Of a stretch of 64,000 nt of DNA, positions 12,101 to 23,903 are shown in pieces. The stretch covers positions 3,173,998 to 3,237,997 of the forward strand of contig NW_021167079.1 of assembly GCF_003711515.1 (NCBI RefSeq), read 5' to 3'. This DNA is from Sodiomyces alkalinus F11. Lineage: Eukaryota > Ascomycota > Sordariomycetes > Glomerellales > Plectosphaerellaceae. How positions within the stretch are numbered: the first letter of the stretch is position 1; each line of letters begins with the position of its first letter. The notes under the pieces are model-generated. The model made no database searches and had not been told where the DNA came from. It saw only the letters and a list, made by a program, of their open reading frames with translations. A program made the position numbers and the translations under genes.

Positions 12101-14396
12101 GTATCTTCTTTAGGCCTTATTTATTAATCCAATCCTCTATCTGCCCTTAAGGGGTTTTCCACTAGAGGTCCTTCTAAGAGATAAGGTTATACAGATATAC
12201 TGCAGTAGCCACCAGTTCTAGCTATATATCCCATTAAATACCTAAGGCCGTTGTAATAGCTTAACGAGTACAGGGATCGTATAAAAGCATCACGACCTTT
12301 ATACAGTTATAGGCCTCGTTAAGGCTAAAAAGGTTAACCTCCACTCTATACTATAGTATCGTTGTTTAGTGGTTAGGCGACCGTCTAGATACTACCTTCT
12401 TTGCCTTACTAAGGGTATAGGCCTTATAATCCACTATAAGAGGACCTTTTCCTTTAATAAGGCCTCCGACAAGGGTATCTTTAATTTTATCGAGGGCAGT
12501 AGCGCCGGCGTGCCCTAGCCTCTTATACTATAAGCGAGCGTCTACCACGCTTATAGTAGGCGTTATAGAGCTATTAAAGAAGCTACTTAGTAGGTACTAT
12601 CAATGATCCGTTAGAACGAGAGCGTATTAATCGTTAACATTATTTAGAGGTAAGGCTACTAAGCCCTCTACCTTTAGCACTTTAAGGCCGGAATTAAAAA
12701 CAATACCCTCTTCCTTTAATCTTCTGGTTACGATCAAGGTTATTAGGTAATCTTCTATAAAAGCAACGCGATTTAGCACTAAAACGAAGGGATTACTATA
12801 TTCGTCGTCTACCTCTAATTATATCCTACTATAACCCTTAACTAGCTTAGTCTCTCTACTACCCGTTTAAAAACGATACTCTTCTATAGCAGGTCCGAAA
12901 TCCTAAAGCAGGTATCGTTAGTTAGTGATATACCTAGAGGTGCCGGAATCGATTAATAACTGGTTAAAGAGGTTACTACTAACGCTTTCTTTTCTGTTAA
13001 TCTGCAGGAGGGAGTATATTCTATAGGATTCCTCTTCGGAATCCTCCTCTTAGTTATCGATAAAATTAGATACCTCCTTTAACGATTCCTTCGGCTATAA
13101 CTTCTAAGAGTCGTTTTTAGTACCCGTTTTTAGGCTTTTAGCGTTCTTTTCGATATTCCCCCGGAATCTCTTTTAACGTTCGTTATCCTAGGTCTTAATA
13201 ATATGGTCAACGCGTTCTAAGATCTCTTTTAAGGGTGTCTATCCCTTCTTCCTGTGTGCCTCGTTTACGTTTAGGTATTTCTATAGAGGCTTATAATTAT
13301 ACTTACTCCTCTTCTTATTACGGTAGTCGTAAAGCCACTCTTTCTTTTACTATAGAGAGGACTACTAATTATCTTACTATCCCGATTATGCCCGCTAATC
13401 CTTACCTTCTTTATCCTTACCTAGGAAGGTTACCGTATAAAAGGATACTACGGTAGGCTTTTTATCGAGTCGGTGCGGGTAGCGGCGACAAAGCTATATC
13501 GTATATTTCTCCACGATAGATTAAATTAAGGGTAGGTCCTACTCTTCTAACCGGATAAGCTATATACAGCGTCCTTCTAACTACTCTAGTGCTACATAGC
13601 CGATAGCGTTAAAGAAGCCGTTTATCTATTATTCCTTAGTATCGTATTCTCGGACTTTATACGTCTTAGCGTCGCGGCATAGCTTTATAAAGCTTTTTAG
13701 CCAGCGCTTATAGGGTATACGCCTAACGTTTTAGAGGTGTTTATCCTAGCGTCTTTTAATTAGCGACTTCTAGGCCACGTTCGTTAGCTTAAGGTGCGTC
13801 TTAAGGGTATACAGGATATCTTTAACTTCCTTTTTACCGGCGTACTAATCCTTTAAAGCAGGGCTAACCGTCTCCGCGATATAGTCGTGGAGTGCTTAAA
13901 TCCCCCTCTTTTCAGCCTTATACCGATCCTCTTCCACCTGCCAGATCTTAAATAGTATATCCTAATTACCTCTTCCTTTAATAGAGGCTGGAGGCGTCGG
14001 TGGATCGGTTCGAATACGGCGCTTAGGCCGTTTAGCCTCTTTAAGGTCGGGATTAACGAGGTCGGCGATATCGTGGGAGTGCGCGATAGTTATCACGGCT
14101 TTAATATAAGGCCTCTATTCTTTCGGAGAGGTGAGCGTTACGAGGCCTATAACGGGTACTGCTACCGTGGAAGCTATCGTTATACTAATAAAAAGTAGTG
14201 GAATAGGATGAACGGAAAGGTTAATTAACTAAACTAAACGCTTAAAACAATAGTGCGATTAAAAACGATAAAACGATTAAATAAAACTAAAGTAGGCGGA
14301 CGTTACTAATAATACTAAACTACCCGCTACAGACTTAAGGCTGATTTAATAGCCTAGAAGCTATAGGATCGATCGGAATAGCTTCATTTATTAGAA

Positions 14397-14411
14397 CGCC
14401 GGGCTTATAAC
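14397..14411 (-). other. Primer binding site (initiator tRNA-Met half-tRNA)
   Basis: On the - strand, GTTATAAGCCCGGCG starts immediately after the 5' LTR. GTTATGAGCCC would be the exact complement of the GGGCTCATAAC anticodon loop of initiator tRNA-Met; one G has become A. Internal (half-tRNA) priming is known for Ty1/copia elements. Confidence 0.7.
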
Positions 14412-14604
14412 TATCAGAACATAAATAAGGTACGCGGAATTATATGTGTATTTATCTAAGTAAAGTTTTTAATACTTCACGGGAATGTCTAACTATACGG
14501 AAAAAGCAGGGGAAATAAGGGTGGATATATAGGACCGAGGTACTCCACACGTCTGACACTATGTGGTTTGTCACACCCCGATAAGGTAGCTGTGGCATCT
14601 GACA
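14412..14604 (-). repeat. 5' LTR of the copia element (right copy)
   Basis: 193 bp, aligning without gaps to 8898-9090 with 11 transitions. It is the 5' LTR relative to the - strand element and is followed by the second copy of the CCGTA duplication. Confidence 0.93.
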
Positions 14605-14609
14605 CCGTA

Positions 14610-15764
14610 AAACTTGATGAATACTGTACACGAGGTACTAATTACGGCCTGACCTCGCTACCTGTACCTGTGCTCTTCGTACCTACTGCAGGCTTGGACG
14701 CCTACCAAGGCACTTTATTCGGGAAGACCTATCACTAGGTAGCTTGCTAAGGTCGTTGGCTCCATTCGTTCACGAGCATCAGCATGATCTCCTACTTCGT
14801 ACGGATACGAATGTTAATTTTTTTTCCGTATGACTTCCGCAAGGTACCTCAGGTACACATTTCAATTAAGCACCTCACCGACTACACCGAATACACCGAA
14901 ACTTGCTCTGACAATCCTGTACGGAGTAAATAACACATCGAATCTCGTATCCATACCTACGCTCCAGAATCCTAATCTCTCGCTCAGTGACCAAAACAAT
15001 AAAATCACCAAAACAAGGTAGTTAGGACTGTAGCACGCTTTCCAACAGCAATGGACCATGCGCGAAAGGAAATAATAAAAAGTCCAGCTACACGAGCATT
15101 ATAGTGCACTTATGGTACGGATGATGACATGGAAGAATTGATCAAGGGGTTCGTTAGCGACTCGCTTTACACGACGCTTGGGTCCATGGTACGACATCCA
15201 ACGCGGCCACCAGACCGCCAAATAGTATCCTACGCTAACATTTACCATTCATCCCATCTATCCCATCTGTCCGTCCGTGTAGCCGCCCAACTCAGATCCC
15301 TTACACGAACCTGGTCCCGTGGTGCTCAACGTCTAAAGGTCTGGCGGTCAACGGAGTGATTCTCCATGACAGCCCCAGCAAGGTAACACTGCCCGAACAC
15401 GTGAAACCCCCCGCCATTCGCTGTGCCTTGCAGTGGCTTGTTGGGCTGGGATTCCAAAAATGCATGTGTCGACGCGAGGCTTGTGTGTCCTGTGTCCTAA
15501 CGCCGTGCTTCGTAGTTGGTCCATTGATGAAAAGATAGATCATGCAGGAAGCGGAGTAAAAGTTCCGCCCAACTCACCACGCGCTCTGCTGGAAAATCAA
15601 TCCAGTCCTGCCCGTGTCGCGTATCTTAAGGTGCCTGCTGCCGCTGTTGCTTTCGTGTCCCGGAGATTCCTCTTACTCGCGAGACAAAAAGAGAAAGAAA
15701 AGAAAAAAAAAGGAGAAAGAAAAAAAAATAAAGTTCTAGAAAAGCCGAAGCTTCATCGTCTCGT
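14610..15764. other. Intergenic region, no gene recognised
   Basis: Short frames only, none over 125 codons and none recognised. The right end, with an A-rich polypurine stretch at about 15685-15735, is probably the 3' UTR of the Ubc6-like gene. Confidence 0.55.
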
Positions 15765-16745
15765 CTATTCCCCGTTCCCCAAAATGCGCGCAATGAGGAC
15801 GTAAATGAACAGCACGGCGCCAGCCACGAGCAGCTTGTTCCGATGGAGCCAACCGGTGCCGGCGTCCCGCTGCTGCACAACGGCATCCACCACGGCGCGG
15901 CCCTGGTGCCCACTACCAGCACCAGCACCGATGCCCAGCTGCGGTCCACAGCTCGCGCCCCCCGCGCCCGATCCGCAGGGTCGGTTCCCCGTCGCGACGT
16001 CCACCTTGTTCTCGCGCATCCACTCCCAGTTCTCGGCGTCGATTTCCGGCCACTCGCCCCGGAACTTGGCGCCGCCGTCGCCTGCCTTGACGTTGCCCTT
16101 CCCCGCCACGTTGGCCTTGGCGTGGGACCCGCCCCCGGTGGAGTTCCACCACCGCGATCGGGCGGCGAGGGCCCGCCGCTCGGCGGCCGTGGCGGATACC
16201 GAGCCCGTGGTCATCTCTTCCGACGTCATGAACGAGAGGAGGCCGATCAGGATGGTCGACACCTCCCAGGCCGGGTTGAAGGATTTGGGGTGGAAGTCGG
16301 AGATGGAGAGGCAGAGCCGCGTCGATGGCTGGAACCGGCCGGAAGGGGTGTGCATGCGGATGGCGGGAGGCGCGAAAGGGTAGTTCGGGGGGAACATGAG
16401 CGTTCCCCAGTATTGTCCGCCGTGGTAGGGGGTATCTTCGGGACCAGTAATAACGTAATGCCACCTACATGTCCGTCAGTCAAAAAACACGCCAGTGAAA
16501 CCCCCCAGACAGACAAAAACGGGATTGTGCGCGTAAAAAGAACCACGTACTCGAGGATGTTCGAGTCGGAAGGGTGCGCTTGGATATACGGGGGCGGGTT
16601 TTCGGAGATGGACTTGTACTCGCGGGTCAACTGTAGGTAGTGGTTTAAGGTCATGTCAGCCTGGCAAAGCTCACGACTCTTCTCTCGACGAACACTGTAA
16701 GCAACTCTGACATACCCGCTTCTGCGCCGCTTTACTGGCCGACAT
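15765..16745 (-). CDS. ubc6: Ubiquitin-conjugating enzyme E2, Ubc6 type (ER tail-anchored)
   Basis: Three exons: 16745-16716, 16630-16551 and 16464-15765, with introns of 85 and 86 nt (donors GTATGT and GTACGT). The product is 269 aa. After the short first exon (MSASKAAQKR) comes the Ubc6/UBE2J core LTREYKSISENPPPYI, then NILEWHYVITGP and GGQYWGTLMFPPNYPF. The catalytic Cys lies in RLCLSISDFHP. A Gly/Asn-rich linker follows, then a C-terminal hydrophobic anchor of about 17 residues (LLVAGAVLFIYVLIARI). Ubc6 charges ubiquitin for the Doa10-type ERAD ligases at the ER membrane with the active site in the cytosol. The splice model was chosen because it rebuilds the family sequence exactly across both junctions. 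It is transcribed divergently from the Sam50 gene. Confidence 0.96.
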
Positions 16746-17392
16746 GATGGATATGGTGATAATCGGATACCAAGCCGGACAGCGATGACGTCGGATGAGT
16801 ACGGGGATATAACAAGTGTCGCTGAAGTGGCGGGCTTCGCCCGTCAGGAGAGGCGGGAGGAGGAAGATAAAAATTAACGACAGACAAAAAGGGGAAAAGA
16901 GGCGACAGAAAAGTATGCTGGAGAATGCGACACTATAAGCCGACGCTAGTATAAGATGTCTCTGAGATTGCTGTCGAGGATGGCGGTGATGCAGAGTAGT
17001 GGACGGTGGGGAAAGAAAGTAGGGAAATAAGAGCTGGAGGGAAACGTGAAATTGGAAGGGTGGTCACAATCGTGTCGGTGTTCCGTACCCCATAATTCAG
17101 TCACCACCAGTTTCCATTCGGACAAGGCTGACGCAGCGGACAAACGCGCCACACCTCAGCCACTAGATGTTACCTTATCAGCTTATCTAACGGCCACAGC
17201 CCCAATGCAAGGTAGGTAGTAAACTGGGTCCATGTCCCCTACCGTGTACTAATAAGGTACGAAGTCGAAGTACGTACTGATCCTTGTCAGGAAGATGGGA
17301 ATTGGATCACGGTCCAGTCCCAACCTCGACCTAGATCACCGTCTTCACCACCAAACCACATCATTATACCAACCCCAACCCCCGCACTGCCC
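16746..17392. promoter_or_regulatory. Divergent promoter region between Ubc6 and Sam50 genes
   Basis: The 647-bp region lies between the two divergent start codons. No clear TATA box is seen on either side. A GGTAGGTAGTA-like stretch (about 17211-17221) and GGTACGAAGTCGAAGTACG (about 17256-17274) belong to the TACCTA/GTAC-rich motif family seen in many intergenic parts of this window. Confidence 0.55.
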
Positions 17393-19289
17393 ATGGCTTC
17401 GAGCTCGAGGTCGGGCGAAAGCCCAGTACGTTTCTTCTGTCCTTCGCTGAACCCAAAACGCGACACTTAGCGGTACTATGGCTCAGCTAACACGATACCA
17501 TCTCCCTTCATAGGCTTCTGATCCCATCAAGAAGCTTGAGGCCGAAACAGAGATTCTGCGCCACGAGACCGAGTCATCCCTTGAACATGCCAAGGAGATT
17601 GAGGAAGAGAACCAACATCGTCATACCCTGCTGGTACGCTCACTTATAACAGGACGTGGTGTCAAATCAAATGGCATCGCAGCTGACTGAGGTGGTCTTT
17701 CGTCCTTTCCAGCAACTCCAAGAACAGCAGTTGGCCCCAATGACCATCCATAAACTTCAGGTCCACGGAGCGACGAACACACGAAGAAGCCTCCTAGACC
17801 CTATCTTCAGCCCGTTGGTTAGCGACGCCGCCAATTCCGGCTCTACACTCGGCGACGTGACGAATCGCCTGCGCGATGCCAGCCACAAGCTCGACCGACT
17901 CGGTACTGTGCCGCCTCTTTTCTTTTTCTTTTCTTTTTTTTTTTTGTCTTCCTCATCTTCCTCCCCCTCCTCCCCCTCCTCCCCAGCAACGTCACAAGAA
18001 GCCCAGACACACTAACGGACGAAATCCCAGGAATATTCCACCCTTCCCCCCAAATCTTCCTCAACTCCGCCCAGCAAACCGACCCTTCCTCCACCCCCAC
18101 AGACGTCGACATCGACATTGCCCTCCGCGAACTGCCTCGTTATAAGTTCAATGCTGGCACCGACGTAGGCAACGCCGAAGGAAACGCCTACACCTCTCTC
18201 CTCTGCCGCAATCTTTTCGGCGGCGCCGAACTCCTGAATCTTCACGCCAGCGCCGGAACTCGCACCCGTTCCTCCTACTCAGCCGAGCTCAGCGCCCCCG
18301 TCCTCCCCGCCTCCGACTCAGACGGCCGCCTCGCCCTCGAAGTCCTCTCCTCCGCCACAGACCGCCCCTGGGCCTCCCACGAACAGGTCCTCCGCTCCGC
18401 CACTCTCCGCTACGCCTTCCGTGCCCCGCGCACCGCCGCCTCCCACACCCTCGAGTACTCCGCCGCCTGGCGCCAGCTCACCTCCCTCGCCGCTTCCGCC
18501 TCCCCCACCGTCCGCGCCGACGCCGGCGACTCCTTCAAGTCCTCCCTCCGCCACGTCTTCCACCTCGACTGCCGCGACAACCCCCAGCTGCCCCAGAGCG
18601 GCTACGCCGTCCGCTCCGTCTTCGAGCTCGCCGGTCTCGGTCCCCTCGGCGGCGACGTCTCTTTCTCCAAGTCCGAACTCGAGCTCTCCGCCGCCACACC
18701 CCTGGCCCCTTCGTGGCTCCGCAACACCTCCCTGGGCGCCGGCCTGCGCCTCGGCATGCTCTACCCCCTCGCCCCGGGTCTCGTCTCCTCCGGCCGCGGC
18801 GCCCCCGCCTCCCGCATCAACGACCGCTTCACCCTCGGCGGGCCCACCGACGTCCGCGGCTTCGCCTTGGGCGGGCTGGGACCCCACGACGGCCCGGACG
18901 CCGTGGGAGGCGACGTCTTCGCCGCGGCCAGCGTCAATCTCCTCCTCCCCGTCCCGCGCACGGCTCCCGATTCGAGCTTGCGGTTCCACCTCTTCGCCAA
19001 CGGTGGCCGCCTCGTCGCCATGAAAAACCGGGACAAGAACGCAGGCGGAGGCGCCTCAGCTTCGACGGCCGCCGCAGGAGGTCTCGATGCCGGCTCGGTG
19101 GCGCGTGGCATGTGGGGTGCCGTCAGTGACCTGGTGCGCGGGCCGCCCAGCGTCGCTGCCGGCCTTGGCATCGTGTACGCCCATCCCGTCGCGCGGTTCG
19201 AACTGAATTTTAGCTTGCCTTTGATCCTGCGCCGCGGGGAGGTTGGCACTAAGGGTGTACAAGTGGGCGTGGGCATCAATTTCTTGTAA
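17393..19289 (+). CDS. sam50: Sam50/Tob55 outer-membrane beta-barrel assembly protein
   Basis: Four exons: 17393-17425, 17514-17633, 17713-17902 and 18031-19289. All junctions are in phase and the product is 533 aa, close to fungal Sam50 proteins. A short acidic coiled-coil leader is followed by a POTRA-like segment (MTIHKLQVHGATNTRRSLLD, then LGIFHPSPQIFL). The long C-terminal exon encodes the Omp85-type barrel, including INDRFTLGGPTDVRGFALGG, the conserved GG-x-x-xVRGF loop of the bacterial surface antigen family, and the terminal strand VGVGINFL. It is the core of the SAM complex that inserts beta-barrels such as Tom40 and porin into the mitochondrial outer membrane. Exon 4 is GC- and C-rich; intron 3 (17903-18030) holds a long T/C tract. 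Confidence 0.95.
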
Positions 19290-20414
19290 AGGTAGTCTAA
19301 GAGGGGACGCTGGATACTCGTTATATTGTTCGTCTGGACGGGGCGACGATGGTGGTGGAAAGAAGAAGAAAAGAGCTGTGGCATACGACCTCGACACCGC
19401 TTCTATTTCTCTTCCCTTGTAGGTTTAAGAGGCATGTCAAGATATCCCATAGGTCCGTTTCATTCGTGAGAGTTCAGTATAATGCACAGACTATATTTCA
19501 CCCATGCCCCCTATTCATGACTAGATCCACTTGGACGCATCTGAGAAGGATTTTCGCGAAAGTCGTTCTATCAAGACGATACAATTCACGCTCGAGCGAG
19601 AAACAGACGGTCCTAGACCAGAGGCTCAGTCTACAAGCTGGTATGTTTCACTCGAGCACAAGGAACCACTCATTCCACGCAAGAACACGACCATCGCACG
19701 TTCCTTTAGATATTCAACGAAGCAAAAGCCAAAGGATTTCCATCAATAGTTCCCGCCCAGCCCGAATTGAGTTCTCTTCTGCCAACACGCCCCAGACAGC
19801 CAAGAAAAGAAGAGATGTGCGAAAACCGGGCCCAGGATCGCTGGGGCAAGGGAACCAGAAGGAAAAGCGCGAAGCGAAGGGAACACCAAAGGCCTACAGG
19901 GAGCGAATCCGCAAGATACAGAAAAAAGCAAACTCGATCCCAATCCAGAGTCTTCCTATCCCTAAATTCTGGGACGTTGAGGACTTATACCCGCACAGAA
20001 AAACAAAGGAAGAACATAAAAAGACTGCGAAAACGCCGTATGCCAAATGCGGACATTCAAGGGTAAAGTGTACATGTTATAATCTCGCGGCCGTCCTGCA
20101 TGTGTTTTGAGTCTCCAGATTCGCAAGAGCTTCGAAGGGTATTCGGATGAAGAAATGCTGTCCATGAATGTAGCGTCTATTTATCGTGGTCCGAAGGAAA
20201 CGCTTTATCGGTGCCGAAATGTCATCCGTGCCGCAAGCGGTAGCGGATAAAACAGCGGTTCGTCCTCCGCAATATGCAGCGAAAGGAAGAGCCTGTTGCG
20301 TCCCTGCCCTGCCCTGCCCTGCCTATTCGTCCCTGCCCTGTAGCAGATGGGAGACAAGCCGGCGAAGGGGAAAGAGTCGGGTCACTCGAGCTGAACTGTT
20401 CGTTAGTACAACGT
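19290..20414. other. Intergenic region between convergent genes
   Basis: It lies between the stop codons of the Sam50 and GH76 genes. A 253-codon frame (19349-20110, +) is open but shows no family signature and a basic, low-complexity composition, so I do not call it a gene. A short CCCTG-type repeat lies near 20300-20340. Confidence 0.5.
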
Positions 20415-22042
20415 TTAATCGCCAGTGCTCATCCAGCCCCAGGTGGCCAGACCACCAGCAAGAACGAGGAAGGTAATGATGCCGGCGCCGGCGCGGTCGG
20501 CAGTGGTGAGTGGATCATATTTGCGGTAAATATCACTGTTCAGGCCAGCATTCGGGTCGCCACGGGAGGTGCCACCGGTCAAGTTGGTGACGGGCGGCTC
20601 AGCACCGTGGACAAGGAGCGACGAGACGGCGGCGAGGACGTTCATGGCCTCGCCAGCGCCGGTGGTGCTGTCTACGGCGGGGTCGACAAACTCGCCGGAG
20701 CTCCAGTAGAATCCGCACACGCGACCGGTCTCGCCGCCGGAGCACTGGCGGACGGCAGCCTCGGCGGAGGTGCGTAGAACGGGTAAGATGGTGTCGCTGA
20801 GCGAAGGGACGAGCTGGGCGACGACGGTCAGCCAGCGGTGCACGTAGCCTTTGAAGGTCAACATGTCCGTGCTGCATTGGCCACGGCGGAACTCGCAGGG
20901 GATTTCGTAAGCGACGCCATCGGGAAAGAAATCGCGGAGACAGCGCTCGGCAAGCCTCTCGGTTCGGTCGAGCCACTTCGGGTCCTCGGTCTGCGTTGTT
21001 ATCCATGTTAGCTTTGCGCTATCACGTACTCGTTTGGAGGAGTGGGGAAAACAGAGGGAGAGAGTGAGAGAGGGGGGGAGAGAGAAAGGTACGCACGTGG
21101 TTATAGATGAAAGCGGCACCCTGCATGAGGACGGCGATGTTGTAGGAAAAGGTGGCCTTGTTCAAATCGGTGCAGTTATGCTCAATGTGGGCACCGTCGT
21201 AAACGCGCCAGTTTTCGTGGTCAATGTAGTCCACGGCCCAGAGCCAGTCCCAGGTCCTCTCGGCATACTCGAGGTACGTGTCGTTTCCAGTATAGCGAGC
21301 GAGGCGGGCGCCGAGGTTGAAGAAGCAGCCGTTCGCGATGGTATTCTTGTAATTATAGCCTTGGTTTGTGAGGGGGACCTGCCAGCGCATACCGCCGTTG
21401 CAATATTCGTCGTGGCGCTCCGGGCTGGCTTGCGTGGTCCAGACGGCCTGGGCTAGCGCGAGCCACTGCGGCTGGTCCTCGGGAGGATCGGGAAAGCGCG
21501 TCTCGGCGGCCAGCATGGCGCTCATGCCCCAGAAACCCTGGTCGTCGTTTCCAAGCGAGGCGGTGAAGTTGCGGGGCTGGTAGTCACGGTCGTGGCCGAC
21601 CTGGTGGACCATGCCCTGTTGAACGACGTCGTTGTAGCTCGGGTCGCGGGTGTAATGCCAGTAGTCGATATAGGTGCCCATCATGGCACCACCCTGCCAC
21701 CAATAGTAATCGCCGAGACCGTCGTCGGGCGGACCGGGTAAAATGCCGGGAATCATGCCGGTCCGGTTCCCTTCGTAGAATAGCATCAGGTCGTAGGCCA
21801 GGGTTCTCGCTGCTTGTCGGATATCATCTAAAAGGAGGCCGGAGATGAGCATAGGGAAGGGCAAAGAGGAAGCAAACGCGAGACGGAAAAGATGGGGGGG
21901 ATGATAAATAATAATAATAAAAGAAGAAGAGCGTACCATCTGTCTCCAGGCTGTAGGGGGACTGAGAGTATGCTGAAGGCAATGTGCCGGCGAGCAGGAG
22001 CAGGGCCGTGGGGACGACGCCCGAAGATAGAGAGGAGAACAT
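20415..22042 (-). CDS. GH76 family mannan endo-1,6-alpha-mannosidase (Dcw1/Dfg5-like)
   Basis: Three exons: 22042-21937, 21827-21097 and 20990-20415 (introns 109 and 106 nt), giving 470 aa. An N-terminal signal peptide is clear (hydrophobic core VPTALLLLAGTLPSAYS). The catalytic Asp-Asp pair sits in GNDDQGFWGM, and family blocks DYYWWQGGAMMGTYIDYWHY and CNGGMRWQV are present. The C-terminus ends in a hydrophobic segment (GIITFLVLAGGLATWGW), consistent with GPI-anchor processing. Fungal members cross-link GPI-anchored mannoproteins to wall glucan at the plasma membrane or cell wall. Exon 1 ends one base into an Asp codon and the acceptor restores it, which supports the model. The donor of intron 2 is GTGCGT, less usual. 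Confidence 0.93.
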
Positions 22043-23764
22043 GGCGCCGTTCTTTCAAAGTCAGGAGCATGCACGATCGGCGATGAATACGGATATGCTC
22101 AAATAAACGAGACAACGCTGGGTAGATAAGCCAAAGCCAGGTACTGTCGTGATTGTCGTCTTGGGAATCTGTGGGAAACGGTAAAGGGTCGTTACTTCAT
22201 AGCCAACGCCGGATTGGCCCCGTGGATTATAAAAGGTCGGGGCTGTCTGCAGGGACGTCGGATCGGTTCGGCAAGGGGGATTCGCAGGAATCGATGGCTG
22301 AAACGGGCCCTCTCGGTCGCTAGGACGAAGACGAGGGGATAAAAGCTGACGATGGGACGATAAACGGGCGAGGGAAAGTAATCGAGCAGATCCAAGCGGA
22401 AGGTGACCGGGGGCGGCGATGTCAAGCGAAGCCGCTAATGGTGAAATTGGGGGTTGCGTTCTCGTCGGTGATCGTGATCGTCGGAAGGGATGGAAGGAAC
22501 GCGACGAAGGGTTTTGTCGTAGGGCGAAAATAAAATGGCGATATGGAACGATGTGAGAAAGGCGAAGAGCGATGGATAAAGTCGTAGTTTAGCAGAAGAA
22601 GAAAATCCGGAGGAGAATTTGTTTTTCTCGATAGCGAATGACTGCCGCAGGGTGTCGAATGTCGGAAGACGGAGCGACAACAACACACAGCGGATAGGTG
22701 AAGATGAGACGGAGGGAAGAATGAAGAATGAGACGGGGAAGAAGGTTGGTCGTGTTGGTGATGAAAGGGAAACGAGCGTCAAGTGGCCAAGTGGAGAGTG
22801 GGAAGTTGAAGGGACAGGCAGGTTTTGGGAAAATGCGGGAATGCGGATCCCCCTTAATGGCCATGTACATGTACTGTATTCGTACTGGAGAACGTCGACA
22901 TGGCCTAGCCATGAAACGGGCAGGTACGAGATGATAAGTACCTAGAAGTATAGCTTATGTGTTTCCACACCACAGACAGGTGGAGAGACAGAACATCAAA
23001 ACATGCAGACACAGGTATACTAGCGCAGGGGGAGTACCACAGAAGCCCAGGGGACAGCTGAGGAAGGGGGAGAGAAAGACGAATGCGCCACCGATGCGAA
23101 TTGTCAACAGTACGGACACTGTACGAGTACCGCGTCACCACTAATCTCTTTTGCTTTCCCTTCTCGGCGCCACGCAAGCTGAGACGACCACAACGAACCC
23201 AATCGCAGAATCGTCTTGGCGAATCGTCTTGGCGAATCGTCCTGGGGGACTGGGCATCGAGGCTGTGCTGGACATTGATTGGCCTTTTCCCTTTTTCATT
23301 CGCTCTCCTCTGACACATCACGTGATCCCCGGGTATCACGAAAGCCGGGACCCATGGACTCGGTAGAAATGGAAATCAGGAATGCGTTGTACGGTAGGTA
23401 AGGTAGGGATACATTTCATGCACTTAAGATAGTCGGCGGCGGTTCCATCTTGCACGTGTACATCGTTAGATCGCTCCGATTAATTAGCAAAGTTTACTGT
23501 GCCTTGGGACGTCAGGTACGAAGTACTAAAGCTTCGAAGTGGCTACGAATGGTGACTTTCTGCGTTGTGGGGAGAAAGGGGAATGGGGGAAGAGGGAAAA
23601 CAAGAAACGGGGTTGGCTCACGTCATCAGGAACCAGAAAAGGCTCGCCACTCAACGGAATGAATCATCTCTGTAATTATTACCTCCGTACTTCGTACTTT
23701 GTTGGGCCCGGGACGAATGTCCAAGAAATAGTATCCCTATATATACCCTCTATCTGGAGTGCAA
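22043..23764. other. Intergenic region upstream of the GH76 gene
   Basis: No recognisable gene in about 1.7 kb. It contains a triplicated GAATCGTC(C/T)TGGCG unit near 23205-23245 and TACC/GGTA-rich stretches (for example GGTAGGTAAGGTAGGG near 23394-23409). The promoter of the - strand GH76 gene should lie near 22043-22600. Confidence 0.5.
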
Positions 23765-23778
23765 TTTTCTCTCTCTCT

Positions 23779-23781
<3 letters not shown>

Positions 23782-23858
<77 letters not shown>
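23782..23858. repeat. Homopolymer palindrome T37-A40
   Basis: A run of 37 T (23782-23818) passes directly into 40 A (23819-23858), preceded by a CT dinucleotide run and followed by GGGG. It is a perfect 37-bp inverted repeat without a loop. It could be a real slippage-prone site or an assembly join of two homopolymer runs. Confidence 0.9.
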
Positions 23859-23861
<3 letters not shown>

Positions 23862-23892
23862 GTTCCGTGCACTGAGCAACAAAGGTGTCGCG

Positions 23893-23897
23893 ACAAA
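23893..23897 (-). terminator. Pol III oligo-T terminator of tRNA-His
   Basis: TTTTT in the transcript sense, 6 nt downstream of the tRNA 3' end. Confidence 0.6.
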
Positions 23898-23903
23898 AAG
23901 AAA

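Larger units (their letters stand above)
8898..14604 (-). mobile_element. Complete but RIP-degraded Ty1/copia LTR retrotransposon
   Basis: Two 193-bp direct repeats (8898-9090 and 14412-14604) bound the element and a perfect 5-bp duplication CCGTA (8893-8897 and 14605-14609) flanks it. Read on the - strand, the sequence just inside the 14412 LTR is GTTATAAGCCCGGCG, complementary (allowing one G-to-A change) to the anticodon arm of initiator tRNA-Met, the half-tRNA primer typical of copia elements. A G-rich PPT lies just inside the other LTR. A pol relic is recognisable: the RT box FFYVDDIV is intact at about 10361-10383 (-). Only one frame over 60 codons survives in 5.7 kb. The 11 differences between the LTRs that I count are all C/T or G/A transitions, the mark of RIP. 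Confidence 0.95.

Noticed and set aside
13235..13456. 73-codon frame inside the retrotransposon
   Set aside because: Chance survivor in RIP-mutated DNA on the strand opposite the element's coding strand.
19349..20110. 253-codon + strand frame between Sam50 and GH76 genes
   Set aside because: Basic low-complexity translation, no signature, no plausible family. It may be 3' UTR; transcript data would be needed to call it.
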